Positions 1-7,045 of a stretch of DNA of 17,597 nucleotides are shown here, in pieces. The position numbers and the translations under genes are program-made. The notes under the pieces are model-generated. The model worked only from the letters and a program-made list of their open reading frames with translations. It had not been told where the DNA came from and did no database searches. This DNA comes from Clostridia bacterium (GTDB taxonomy: Bacteria; Bacillota_A; Clostridia; Christensenellales; Aristaeellaceae): the NCBI GenBank assembly GCA_017397695.1, contig JAFQIF010000134.1, positions 1-17,597 on the forward strand. The letters are read 5' to 3'. The number at the start of each line of letters is the position of its first letter. Position 1 is the first letter of the stretch.

Positions 1-84
1 CGGAGCGTCGGAAATCGCAAGGAGCGGCAGTATGCCGCGACTATGCGAGTTTCCCGGGCGCCGAAGGCGACAATTACGATTCCG
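1..84 (+). repeat. Dispersed repeat family A, copy A1 (cut by window edge)
   Basis: This stretch matches the reverse complement of 14918-15001 at 83 of 84 positions; the one difference is at base 76. A third, rearranged copy lies at 7046-7242. It contains a hairpin with arms 24-29 and 33-38 (GCGGCA, loop GTA, TGCCGC) and a GCCGAAGGC mini-hairpin near 59-68. The left part of the element, seen in the other copies, would lie outside the window. There is no reading frame or transposase. Confidence 0.9.
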
Positions 85-100
85 CCATACTTCTTAAGCG

Positions 101-247
101 TGATTTTTATTGAGCGCAACAGGTTACGCGCTCCGCTGGGGCCAGAGGGACTGGGGGGATTCGGATTTCCCCCCAAGCCCCTCTGGACTCTCCTTCCCCC
201 TTGAAACCGCCAAGGCCTCACGGCCCTGGACCCGGGGTTGTATTCGT
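101..247 (+). repeat. Dispersed repeat family C, copy C1
   Basis: About 147 bp are homologous to 11461-11609. Shared blocks are TGATTTTTA at the left end, the GAGCGCAACAGG(T/C)TACGCGCTC hairpin, a central G-run/C-run hairpin (GGGGGA near 154-159 pairing with TCCCCC near 168-173), and ACCCGGGGTTGTAT near 230-243. The central hairpin sequence differs from copy C2, but both can fold. A short open frame at 110-304 crosses this repeat; I do not regard it as a gene. Confidence 0.85.
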
Positions 248-298
248 TTCTTGCACGCTTGGTTAGTTTGTTTGCATATTTCCGAGATTTCTTTTTTC

Positions 299-323
299 CC
301 TTAATGAACTTTCTATCCCTTTT
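299..323 (-). repeat. Remnant of the family B head
   Basis: Twenty-five bases match 15154-15178 at 21 positions: CCTTAATGAAC, then four mostly different bases, then TATCCCTTT. At 15154-15178 this sequence is the outer end of a complete family B element, so this is probably a fragment. Nothing else recognisable was seen between 247 and the cvpA ribosome binding site, and no convincing promoter. Confidence 0.5.
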
Positions 324-356
324 GCAGCACTAAAAAGTCATCCGAAAGGAGCTTTC

Positions 357-1064
357 ATGAATATCATTGACATTCTGATTCTGGTTGTGATCGCGGTCAG
401 CGTCATCTTCGGCATGCACCGCGGCTTCATCAGCGGCGTGCTGAGCGTTGCGGCGCTCATCGGCTCAACGACGCTGGCCTTCCTGCTCAGCGGCGATCTG
501 GCTGCATGGCTCAAGGGCAACGCAACGCTGGTGGAAACTCTGATGTACTATACCGATGCGGGCAGCCGCGTGAGCAATCTCGATCTGTCGCTGATGAGCA
601 TATCGCAAGTGACGGACGGCGCGCTGGCGCAGATTATCCAGAGCGCAAATCTGCCTGCTGCGTTTGAAAGCGTGTTTATTACCGCTGTGGAATCGGCCAA
701 GGCTTCTTTGGCTTCGTCTGCAATGACGATCGCTGAGCTGCTCAGCCAGACGATTGTGAACGTGTCCATTTCCATTCTCAGCTTCCTGATCTGCTTCTTC
801 GTGGCATATGTCGTGCTGACGTTTGTCATTCACCTGATCAATTATGTGTTTGAGCTGCCGGTGCTCCGCCATCTGGATGCGCTCATCGGCGGTGTGTTCG
901 GTCTGGTTCGCGGCGTGCTGCTGCTGTTCATTCTCTTTGCGCTGGTGCCTATCGTGCTGGCCGTTGCGCCGGTGCCGATGATCGAGGAGATAATCGCCGC
1001 GTCGCGGTTTGCTCCGATGTTTGACAGCCAGCTTATCCTCTCGATTCTGCATGGAGCGATTTAA
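357..1064 (+). CDS. cvpA: CvpA family integral membrane protein
   Basis: This 235-aa protein has four predicted membrane segments, near residues 3-22, 28-45, 132-160 and 176-206. The N-terminal pattern (NIIDILILV, then a GMHRGFISG turn at residues 19-27) is the CvpA/colicin V production signature, and the second half has the matching LIGGVFGLVRG motif before the last helix. It is longer than the roughly 160-aa E. coli CvpA because of a polar stretch between helices 2 and 3. CvpA proteins are inner-membrane proteins linked to envelope homeostasis, with no agreed molecular function. The ATG follows an AAAGGAG site, and the gene leads a plus-strand series with the next start only 18 nt away. Family assignment is good; function is open. 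Confidence 0.85.
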   Translation: MNIIDILILVVIAVSVIFGMHRGFISGVLSVAALIGSTTLAFLLSGDLAAWLKGNATLVETLMYYTDAGSRVSNLDLSLMSISQVTDGALAQIIQSANLPAAFESVFITAVESAKASLASSAMTIAELLSQTIVNVSISILSFLICFFVAYVVLTFVIHLINYVFELPVLRHLDALIGGVFGLVRGVLLLFILFALVPIVLAVAPVPMIEEIIAASRFAPMFDSQLILSILHGAI

Positions 1065-1082
1065 GATACACAGGAGGCCATC

Positions 1083-1256
1083 ATGGAAGTTTTTTACTAT
1101 CGCTGTAAGGTGTGCGGCTATGTGCATCAGGTGCCCAGCTACTGGATGAGCTACGCGGCCGAGGATGAGCATGAGCAGATGCACTTTGATCCGCGTACGC
1201 AGAGTGTGTGCGCCAATCAGAAGCTGGACTATGCGGGCGAAGGCAATACCGACTGA
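1083..1256 (+). CDS. Small half-rubredoxin-like protein, 57 aa
   Basis: A short gene with a strong ribosome binding site (CAGGAGG) that starts 18 nt after the cvpA stop, so it is probably co-transcribed. The protein starts MEVFYYRCKVCGYVHQ, which resembles the first knuckle of rubredoxin and of the rubrerythrin tail (Y-x-C-x-x-C-G-Y-x-H). The second CxxC pair is missing: only one more cysteine, Cys43, is present, so a complete Cys4 iron or zinc site cannot form within one chain. The rest is acidic and contains several histidines (30, 34), which might act as ligands. No known family recognised beyond this resemblance. It could be a small metal-binding or structural protein; function unknown. 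Confidence 0.7.
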   Translation: MEVFYYRCKVCGYVHQVPSYWMSYAAEDEHEQMHFDPRTQSVCANQKLDYAGEGNTD

Positions 1257-1270
1257 CTTGCTGCTTAAAA

Positions 1271-1340
1271 CCGGCGCGAAGCGAAAATAGGGGGTCTGAG
1301 GGACAATGTCCCTCAGGCGGGTTTGGGCGGAAGCCCAAGA
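1271..1340 (+). repeat. Repeat family B, copy B1, abutting an SD
   Basis: The element consists of a GCGCGAAGCGAAAATAGGG head, hairpin 1 with arms 1296-1304 and 1308-1316 (CTGAGGGAC/GTCCCTCAG), and hairpin 2 with arms 1323-1328 and 1333-1338 (TTGGGC, loop GGAA, GCCCAA). Hairpin 2 ends one base before the GAGGTG Shine-Dalgarno of the next gene and 13 nt before its ATG. No T-run follows either hairpin, so it does not look like a simple terminator. Confidence 0.85.
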
Positions 1341-1351
1341 GGTGAACCTGT

Positions 1352-2395
1352 ATGAATTATTTCGATTTTCTTTCTCGCGTAACCACCGTTCCCGGTACGA
1401 GCGGCTATGAAACGCCCGTCGCGGAGGAATTTGCGCGCGCATTTGAGCCGTACTGCGACGAGGTGACGATCGATCATAATCAGAGCGTGATCGCTGTACA
1501 GCGCGGCAATGGCAAAGGACCGAAGGTGATGCTCTGCGCGCATATCGACGAGGTCGGCCTGATGACCATGGGCGTGGAGGAGGACGGCAGCGTCCGCTTT
1601 ATGTCCCTTGGCGTGGCAGCGCAGACGCTGCCTGCGCAGGAGGTTACGATTCTTTCCAAGGATGGCCCGATCTATGGCGTGATCGGCGCAGTGCCGCCGC
1701 ATCTGATGGGTGCGGATGACAGAAGCGCCGTGACCCCGGCGGAAGAGCTGTTCATCGATACCGGGCTTGATTATGAAGAGGTAAAGCGCCGCGTGCCGGC
1801 GGGCACGCCGGTGCAGCTGTCAGGCCGCACGATGGAGCTGGCCAATGGATATATCGCCAGCAAGACGATGGACGATCGCGCATGCGTGACCATCCTGCTG
1901 GACTGCGCGCAGAAAATCAAAAACCGCGTGCATGATGCAGATGTGTACTATGTGCTTTCCTCCTGCGAGGAGCGCGGCAGCCTTGGCGCGGACATGGCAG
2001 CGGAGAATATCCGGCCGGATATGGCGTTTATTCTCGATGTAACGCATGGCACCATGCTGGACTGCAGGCCGGGCAGAACGTTCCCGCTGGATGTGACGGC
2101 GGTTTCCTGCGGACCGAATACGCACAGAAAGCTGGCTGCGCTGCTCAAAAAGCATGCGCAGGCGCTGCATATCAAGACTGAGGATGAAGTTGCTCCGGGA
2201 ACCACATGGACGGACGCCTGGGAGGTGCAGGTAGCCGCTGAGGGCGTGCCCTGTGTGGTGATGAGCCTGCCGCTCAAGTATATGCATACAACAGTGGAAG
2301 TGGGCTCCGTGGATACGATGACCGATCAGGCGAGGCTGCTGTGCGAAACCGTATGCGCTATGGACGCGGGATGGGAGGATGAACTGTGCTTTTAA
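1352..2395 (+). CDS. M42 family metallo-aminopeptidase, paralog 1
   Basis: A 347-aa cytosolic di-metal aminopeptidase of the M42 family (glutamyl aminopeptidase/TET/FrvX group). Visible motifs are AHIDEVG (His64, Asp66), KTMDDR (Asp174), the catalytic pair CEERG (Glu206, Glu207), ILDVTH (Asp229) and KYMH (His312), which together give the expected catalytic Glu and five metal ligands. The usual GGTDAG loop is replaced by GTTWTDAW near residues 283-290, and EEVGLRG by EERGSLG, so this is the most divergent of the three paralogs here. The ATG has a GAGGTG site 7 nt upstream, directly after repeat B1. The gene overlaps the next M42 gene by 10 bp, pointing to coupled translation and perhaps a mixed oligomer, which is inference. 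Substrate preference cannot be read from the sequence. Confidence 0.93.
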   Translation: MNYFDFLSRVTTVPGTSGYETPVAEEFARAFEPYCDEVTIDHNQSVIAVQRGNGKGPKVMLCAHIDEVGLMTMGVEEDGSVRFMSLGVAAQTLPAQEVTILSKDGPIYGVIGAVPPHLMGADDRSAVTPAEELFIDTGLDYEEVKRRVPAGTPVQLSGRTMELANGYIASKTMDDRACVTILLDCAQKIKNRVHDADVYYVLSSCEERGSLGADMAAENIRPDMAFILDVTHGTMLDCRPGRTFPLDVTAVSCGPNTHRKLAALLKKHAQALHIKTEDEVAPGTTWTDAWEVQVAAEGVPCVVMSLPLKYMHTTVEVGSVDTMTDQARLLCETVCAMDAGWEDELCF

Positions 2396-3408
2396 AGGAC
2401 ATCACCGCGCTTCGCGGACCGTCCGGCTGGGAGGATGAGGCGAGAGACGCCATCCGGGCCGAGGCAAAGGAGATTCTTGCGGGCAAAGAGGGCCGCGTAT
2501 ATGGCGATACCATGGGAAACCTTTACGCGTACCGCAAGGGAACAGACAAGCATGCGCCGCATGTGATGCTGGCTGCCCATATGGACGAGGTGGGCTTCAT
2601 CGTGCGCTTTGCGGATGACGACGGCCAGCTGCGCATCGACTGCGTGGGCGGCGTGGATCCGCGGTGCGTGGTATCCAAGCGCGTGATCGTGGGCGAGCGT
2701 GCCGTACCGGGCGTCATCGGCATCAAAGCGATTCACCTGATGAGCGCGGCGGACAGAAAGAAAGCCCCGGACTATGACAATATCTTCATCGATATCGGCG
2801 CAAAGAGCAAGGAAGAGGCCGAGCGTCTGTGCCCGCCGGGCAGCTATGTAACGTTTGAAAGCGAATACCGCGAGTTTGGCAATGGCTTTGTGAAGGCAAA
2901 GGCGCTGGATGACCGGACGGGCTGCATGATTCTGCTGGATGTGCTTGCAAACAGCAATTACGCGGGCGATATCACCTGCGTGTTTACCGTACAGGAGGAG
3001 GTTGGCCTGCGCGGCGCGCGAATTGCAGCGCGCAAGGTAAAACCGGATAAGGCGATCATCCTGGATACGACAACGGCCAACGACATGGGCATGGTTGACA
3101 GCCATAAGCAGGTAACCCGCTGCGGCGACGGCCCGGCGCTCACGTTCATGGACAGGCGTGCGATCATTCCACAGAAGATGCGGCAGCTCGCCATGGATGC
3201 TGCAGCAAAGCGCGACATCCCCGTGCAGACCAAGCGCGGCAACAGCGGCGGCACCGACGCGGGCGAGATTCACCTGTGCGGAGAAGGCGTGGAATGCCTG
3301 GTGATTGTAATCCCCTGCCGCTACTGCCACAGCGGCGTGAGCGTGTGCAAGCTCAGCGATATCGAGAATGCAAAGAAGCTCACATTTGCAGTGCTGGAAG
3401 AGATATAA
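2386..3408 (+). CDS. M42 family metallo-aminopeptidase, paralog 2 (GTG start)
   Basis: A 340-aa M42 peptidase with a complete active site: AHMDEVG (His65, Asp67), ALDDR (Asp175), VQEEVGLRG (Glu204, Glu205), ILDTT (Asp227), GGTDAG (288-293) and CRYCH (His315). The start is GTG, inside the last codons of the upstream paralog, with GGGAGG about 8 nt before it; no better ATG is available without losing the conserved GPSGWE motif at residues 11-16. Family members remove N-terminal residues from peptides, often as dodecameric shells. The overlap with paralog 1 and the position before paralog 3 make this part of one peptidase operon. High confidence in family; substrate unknown. Confidence 0.94.
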   Translation: MLLKDITALRGPSGWEDEARDAIRAEAKEILAGKEGRVYGDTMGNLYAYRKGTDKHAPHVMLAAHMDEVGFIVRFADDDGQLRIDCVGGVDPRCVVSKRVIVGERAVPGVIGIKAIHLMSAADRKKAPDYDNIFIDIGAKSKEEAERLCPPGSYVTFESEYREFGNGFVKAKALDDRTGCMILLDVLANSNYAGDITCVFTVQEEVGLRGARIAARKVKPDKAIILDTTTANDMGMVDSHKQVTRCGDGPALTFMDRRAIIPQKMRQLAMDAAAKRDIPVQTKRGNSGGTDAGEIHLCGEGVECLVIVIPCRYCHSGVSVCKLSDIENAKKLTFAVLEEI

Positions 3409-3418
3409 CGTTGGGAGT

Positions 3419-3490
3419 ATGGGGTTACACCGGGCTGCCGCCCGGACCTGCTCGGGGACATCATCCCCGAATCCCTTCTTTGCTTCGCAG
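3419..3490 (-). repeat. Repeat family B, copy B6 (inverted)
   Basis: Read on the minus strand, this is a GCGAAGCAAAGAAGGG head, then hairpin 1 (arms 3464-3470 and 3452-3458, TCGGGGA/TCCCCGA), then hairpin 2 (arms 3440-3445 and 3430-3435, CCGGGC, loop GGCA, GCCCGG), then a TGTAACCC tail. The hairpin 2 loop matches copies B2 and B3 exactly, while the arms have changed from TTGGGC/GCCCAA in a compensatory way. It sits in the 133-bp gap between the second and third M42 genes, pointing away from the third. Confidence 0.8.
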
Positions 3491-3541
3491 TAGTGATAAG
3501 AAGTTTTGATCAGTGAACATTAATCTAAGGAGCTAAAGCAT

Positions 3542-4534
3542 ATGAACATGCAGCTTTTGGAAAACATTCTGACCGCGTACGGCCCGTCCGGCCGTGAAGG
3601 GCGCGTAGCGGATGTGATCCGCGCAGCGCTTGAGGGCCACGTGGACGAGCTGTACACCGATGTGATGGGCAGCCTGATCGCCGTGAAGAAGGGAGACGGC
3701 ACGGGCAAACGGATCATGTCGTCTGCGCACATGGATCATATCGGTCTGGCTGTGGTGGACGCGGATAAGCACGGCTTTGTGCGCGTGTGTAATATCGGCG
3801 GTATCCGCGCGGCGAAGATGGTCAGCGGCCATGTCGTATTCGGAAACGGCGTGCGCGGTGTCGTCGGCGCGGATGAAAAGGTGAAGGGCGAGCTGCAGGT
3901 CAGCGATCTGTACATCGATATCGGTGCGGAAACGAAGGAAGAAGCGCTGTCCATGGTGGCGCTGGGCGATGTGTGCGTGATGGCGCCACGGGTGACAAGG
4001 CTCGGCGAAAACCGTCTGGCTTCCCCTGCGATGGACGACCGCATTGCCTGCTACGTGCAGGCTGCGGCGATGCTGGCGCTGCCGGAGAATATCAAAAACG
4101 ATGTATATGCCGTCTTCTCTGTGCAGGAGGAGGTTGGCCTGCGCGGCGCGACGACGGCGGCGTATCATGTCAATCCCGATCTGGGCATTGCGGTGGATGT
4201 GACCGGTGTAGGCGATGTGCCCAAGGTCGCCACGAAGGTGCCGGTGGAGCTGGGCAAGGGCGCAGCGGTCAAGATCATGGATCGCTCGCTGATCTGCACG
4301 CCGTCCGTTGTGCAGATGATGGAAAAGCTGGCTGAGGAAAACGGCGTCGCGTATCAGCGCGAGGTACTGCCCTACGGAGGGACCGATGCGGGCGCGATAC
4401 AGAGAACGCGCGGCGGCGTGCCCAGCGGAGCAATTTCTATTCCCTGCCGCTATATCCACAGCGAAGCGGAGACGGTCGACCTGCGTGATGTGCAGGCGTG
4501 TATCGATCTGCTCAAAGCTTGCGTGATGGCTTAA
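3542..4534 (+). CDS. M42 family metallo-aminopeptidase, paralog 3
   Basis: A 330-aa M42 peptidase. Motifs: AHMDHIG (His63, Asp65), AMDDR (Asp165), VQEEVGLRG (Glu196, Glu197), AVDVTG (Asp219), GGTDAG (279-284) and CRYIH (His306). The residue after the Asp of the first motif is His instead of the usual Glu, a change outside the metal ligands. The ATG follows TAAGGAG at about 9 nt; an alternative in-frame ATG two codons later is less well spaced. It is separated from the upstream M42 pair by repeat B6, so it could be expressed from its own promoter, though none is clear. Three different M42 paralogs in a row suggest division of labour by substrate size or charge, as known for TET peptidases in archaea; this is inference. 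Confidence 0.94.
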   Translation: MNMQLLENILTAYGPSGREGRVADVIRAALEGHVDELYTDVMGSLIAVKKGDGTGKRIMSSAHMDHIGLAVVDADKHGFVRVCNIGGIRAAKMVSGHVVFGNGVRGVVGADEKVKGELQVSDLYIDIGAETKEEALSMVALGDVCVMAPRVTRLGENRLASPAMDDRIACYVQAAAMLALPENIKNDVYAVFSVQEEVGLRGATTAAYHVNPDLGIAVDVTGVGDVPKVATKVPVELGKGAAVKIMDRSLICTPSVVQMMEKLAEENGVAYQREVLPYGGTDAGAIQRTRGGVPSGAISIPCRYIHSEAETVDLRDVQACIDLLKACVMA

Positions 4535-4535
4535 T

Positions 4536-4549
4536 GCCGCCGCGAAGCG
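4536..4549 (+). repeat. Truncated family B head (B7)
   Basis: GCCGCCGCGAAGCG begins 2 nt after the M42 paralog 3 stop codon. It matches the head found in copies B3 and B5 and then runs straight into the AAAAAGGAG site of the next gene, without the two hairpins. Confidence 0.5.
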
Positions 4550-4570
4550 CAAAAAGGAGTATATTTGAAG

Positions 4571-5098
4571 ATGAAAGAAGCCATTCGCCTGACGAATAAA
4601 ACGGCTATCGCGATCAGAAAGAACGCACAGAAGGTGCGTACAGCGTATTTTGCCGCGGCGATCATCATAAGCGTGCTGCTGGGTGCGGCGGGCATTGTGC
4701 TTGGCTTTGTGTGGTTGGGCGCCGTGCCATTTACGATTGTGCTGATTTGCCTGATCGACGGCGCACTGATGCTCGCCTCGCGCAGCCGGTATTTGTCGCT
4801 GCTGGGTCAGGCGATCTGCACGGAGGCGGCGGCCAGGGAGATTCACGCGGGCAGGAGCGAAAGCCTTCGCCGCGAGCAGGCGATCAGCGATCTGATGCGC
4901 ATGCAGGCCGATATGAACGCTGCAAAAGAGAAAGCGCCGGGTGCGCAGCCGTTCTTTGAAGCTAAGGACGAAAGCGCGCAGAATGAAGAGGATGCGCAGA
5001 ATACGGATCGGCCGGAGGAAAGCGGCGTGCAGCAGACGGCGCGCCGCCGCAGGAGGCAGGCGAATCTGCAGCTGATCAAGAGCTCCGAGGCAAAGTGA
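4571..5098 (+). CDS. Small two-helix membrane protein with charged tail
   Basis: Not recognised as a named family. From the ATG at 4571 the protein has 175 aa. A basic N-terminus is followed by two adjacent membrane segments (about residues 24-47 and 50-68), then a soluble charged region containing an amphipathic stretch (about 75-120), an acidic patch rich in Glu, Asp and Gln, and a very basic cluster (ARRRRRQ) near the C-terminus. An in-frame TTG at 4565 is an alternative start: the AGGAG site lies 5 nt from the TTG and 11 nt from the ATG, so the start is not settled. The stop codon overlaps the ribosome binding site of the next gene, indicating coupling to the GT-C-like protein. Confidence 0.75.
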   Translation: MKEAIRLTNKTAIAIRKNAQKVRTAYFAAAIIISVLLGAAGIVLGFVWLGAVPFTIVLICLIDGALMLASRSRYLSLLGQAICTEAAAREIHAGRSESLRREQAISDLMRMQADMNAAKEKAPGAQPFFEAKDESAQNEEDAQNTDRPEESGVQQTARRRRRQANLQLIKSSEAK

Positions 5099-5108
5099 GG
5101 ATAAACGC

Positions 5109-7031
5109 ATGGCAGCAGTGCTGTATACGATTCTGTTTCTGATGGGCGGCGCGGCGATCATCCGCACGCAGCTGCCCGGGAAAAGCCCGCTTGTGCGGGC
5201 TTTTCTGGGTTTGGCGCTTGGTCTCCTGATGGAAATGCAGCTGCCGGCGCTGTGCGCAAATATATTCGGCTTTACGCTCAAGGCACATTATGTCGCAGCG
5301 GTTCTGATGCTTGCGCTCGTTGGCGTAAGCTTTGCGCTGCGCGACCCGCGCGCGGCAAAATGCATGAGCGCCGGCGACCGCAAGCTGCTTTGTATGATGT
5401 CGCTGGTTGTGCTGCCGCTGACGGTGCTCTCCGGTTATCTGCAGTACACGCATATGCTGATGCCGGCCGGCGACGGTTCCTATTGGTGCGGTCAGGCGAC
5501 GTACGGCGATTTGTGCATGCATCTGTCGTTCATCACGTCCATGCGCGATATGCCCTTCCCGCCCAGCTATAACCTGCTCTACGGCACGGCGCTTAATTAT
5601 CCGTATCTGGCGGATTCGCTGAGCACGACCATGATGATGCTGGGCATGGACATTCAGATGGCCGTGATCTTCCCCGGTACGCTGATGATGGCGCTGACCT
5701 ATGCGGGCTATATGATCCTGGCGCAGCAGGTGCTTGGAGACAGGCATAAGGCTGTGGCGGCGGCGGCGCTGCTGTTCTTCTTTAACGGCGGTCTTGGCTT
5801 CCTGTATGACTTTGACATGATGGGACGGGATCATTTCCAGAAGATTGAGGAAATCTTCACCGGCTATTACAAAACCCCGGCCAATCAGCCGGATCTGAAT
5901 CTGCGCTTTTCCAATGTCATTGCCGATCTGCTGATTCCCCAGCGCGCGCTGATGGGCGGCTGGGCGATGGGCATTCCCGCGCTGTACCTGGTCATCTCCT
6001 CCATGCGCGAAAAATCCATGCGCCAGACGATCTTGCTGGCGCTATGGGCCTGCTGCCTGCCGATGGTGCATACGCATACGTTCTTGGCGCTGGGCCTGTT
6101 CTCCGGCGGCTATGTGATCGGACGGCTGATCACGGATATGCAGGATTGGAAGGGGATCCTGAAGCGCGCGGCGGTGTATCTGGGCGTAGTGCACGTGCTG
6201 GCGCTGCCGCAGGTGCTCTCTACTGCTGTGGAGCAAACGCTTGAAGGCGGCTCGCTGCGCCTGCAGTTCAACTGGGTGAATAATTCCGGCGGGCGCGGCA
6301 TGATCGACGGCTACTTCTGGTTCTGGATCAAGAACGCAGGCCTGCCGTTCATCCTGATGATCCTCGCTGTGCTGGAATCCGGGCGGCGCGGATATCTCGA
6401 TATTGTGCTGGGCATGGCGGGCATTTTTGTGATCGCAGAGACGATTCTCTTCCAGCCCAACGAGTATGACAACAACAAGCTCTTTTACATCTGGTATATG
6501 TTTGCCGTGATCCTGGCGGCAGACTATGGCTCCATCATCATGCAGCGATTGGCGGGCCTTCGCGGCCGGTATGTGCTGTGTGCGCTGTTTATGGCCGTAT
6601 CCATGCTCTCCGGCGCGCTGTCGATTGCGCGCGAGGCAGTCAGCGGCTATCAGCTCTTCTCCCGCACGGCGGTGGAGGCGGGCAAGTGGATCGACGAGAA
6701 TACTCAAAAGGACGCCGTGTTCATGACCGGTCAGCAGCATATCAATCCTGTTTGTTCGCTTGCCGGCCGGCAGATCATCTGCGGCAGTGACCTTTACGTG
6801 TTCTTCCATGGCCTTGATTACCGCGAGCATGCCAACAACTGCCAGAGATTTTACGAATTCCCGGCGCAGCACAGCTATGTGCCGGATCTGTATGGCGTGG
6901 ATTATATCTACGTGAGCGATTACGAGCGATCGGAGTTCGCGGTCGATTTGGAGTATATCGACGAGCATTACGAGTTAGTGTATCAGAATCCGGATGTGAG
7001 GATATATAAAACGGATATCCAAAAAGATTGA
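5109..7031 (+). CDS. GT-C fold-like polytopic membrane protein
   Basis: A 640-aa protein with roughly a dozen membrane helices through residue ~510 and a soluble C-terminal region of about 125 residues. Features typical of lipid-linked GT-C glycosyltransferase-like proteins are visible: an acidic first outer loop ending in GDLCMHLSFITS (133-144), a PPSYNLLYG...NYPYLADS stretch (151-170), and a DNNKLFYIW motif (about 452-460) also seen in uncharacterised clostridial membrane proteins. It is likely to transfer a sugar or process a polyprenyl-linked glycan at the outer face of the membrane; the substrate is unknown. The start ATG overlaps the previous gene's translation signals (stop and GAGGA). 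A perfect terminator-like hairpin lies inside codons 25-32. The family call is by overall architecture, so moderate confidence. Confidence 0.7.
   Translation: MAAVLYTILFLMGGAAIIRTQLPGKSPLVRAFLGLALGLLMEMQLPALCANIFGFTLKAHYVAAVLMLALVGVSFALRDPRAAKCMSAGDRKLLCMMSLVVLPLTVLSGYLQYTHMLMPAGDGSYWCGQATYGDLCMHLSFITSMRDMPFPPSYNLLYGTALNYPYLADSLSTTMMMLGMDIQMAVIFPGTLMMALTYAGYMILAQQVLGDRHKAVAAAALLFFFNGGLGFLYDFDMMGRDHFQKIEEIFTGYYKTPANQPDLNLRFSNVIADLLIPQRALMGGWAMGIPALYLVISSMREKSMRQTILLALWACCLPMVHTHTFLALGLFSGGYVIGRLITDMQDWKGILKRAAVYLGVVHVLALPQVLSTAVEQTLEGGSLRLQFNWVNNSGGRGMIDGYFWFWIKNAGLPFILMILAVLESGRRGYLDIVLGMAGIFVIAETILFQPNEYDNNKLFYIWYMFAVILAADYGSIIMQRLAGLRGRYVLCALFMAVSMLSGALSIAREAVSGYQLFSRTAVEAGKWIDENTQKDAVFMTGQQHINPVCSLAGRQIICGSDLYVFFHGLDYREHANNCQRFYEFPAQHSYVPDLYGVDYIYVSDYERSEFAVDLEYIDEHYELVYQNPDVRIYKTDIQKD
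5179..5206 (+). terminator. Intragenic terminator-like hairpin
   Basis: AAAAGCCCGC (5181-5190), loop TTGT, GCGGGCTTTT (5195-5204) is a perfect 10-bp stem, extended by a G-C pair (5180/5205) and a G-T wobble (5179/5206), with the T-run on the 3' arm. It has the form of an intrinsic terminator but lies 72 bp inside an intact coding sequence. Whether it terminates, pauses or is neutral under translation is unknown. Confidence 0.5.
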
Positions 7032-7045
7032 TGTTATGTGCAAAG

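Noticed and set aside
110..304. 64-codon plus-strand frame in the first intergenic region
   Set aside because: It lies across repeat C1, uses a non-ATG start without an SD, and its frame is not kept in copy C2.
1271..1340. Family B hairpins as ordinary intrinsic terminators
   Set aside because: None of the copies has a T-run after a stem, and B1, B2 and B4 sit just before Shine-Dalgarno sequences.
3533..5281. Very long minus-strand open frame (582 codons) opposite the third M42 gene
   Set aside because: It is antisense to clear M42 and membrane protein genes, rich in His/Arg/Gln as expected of an antisense frame, has no ribosome binding site and no recognisable domain.
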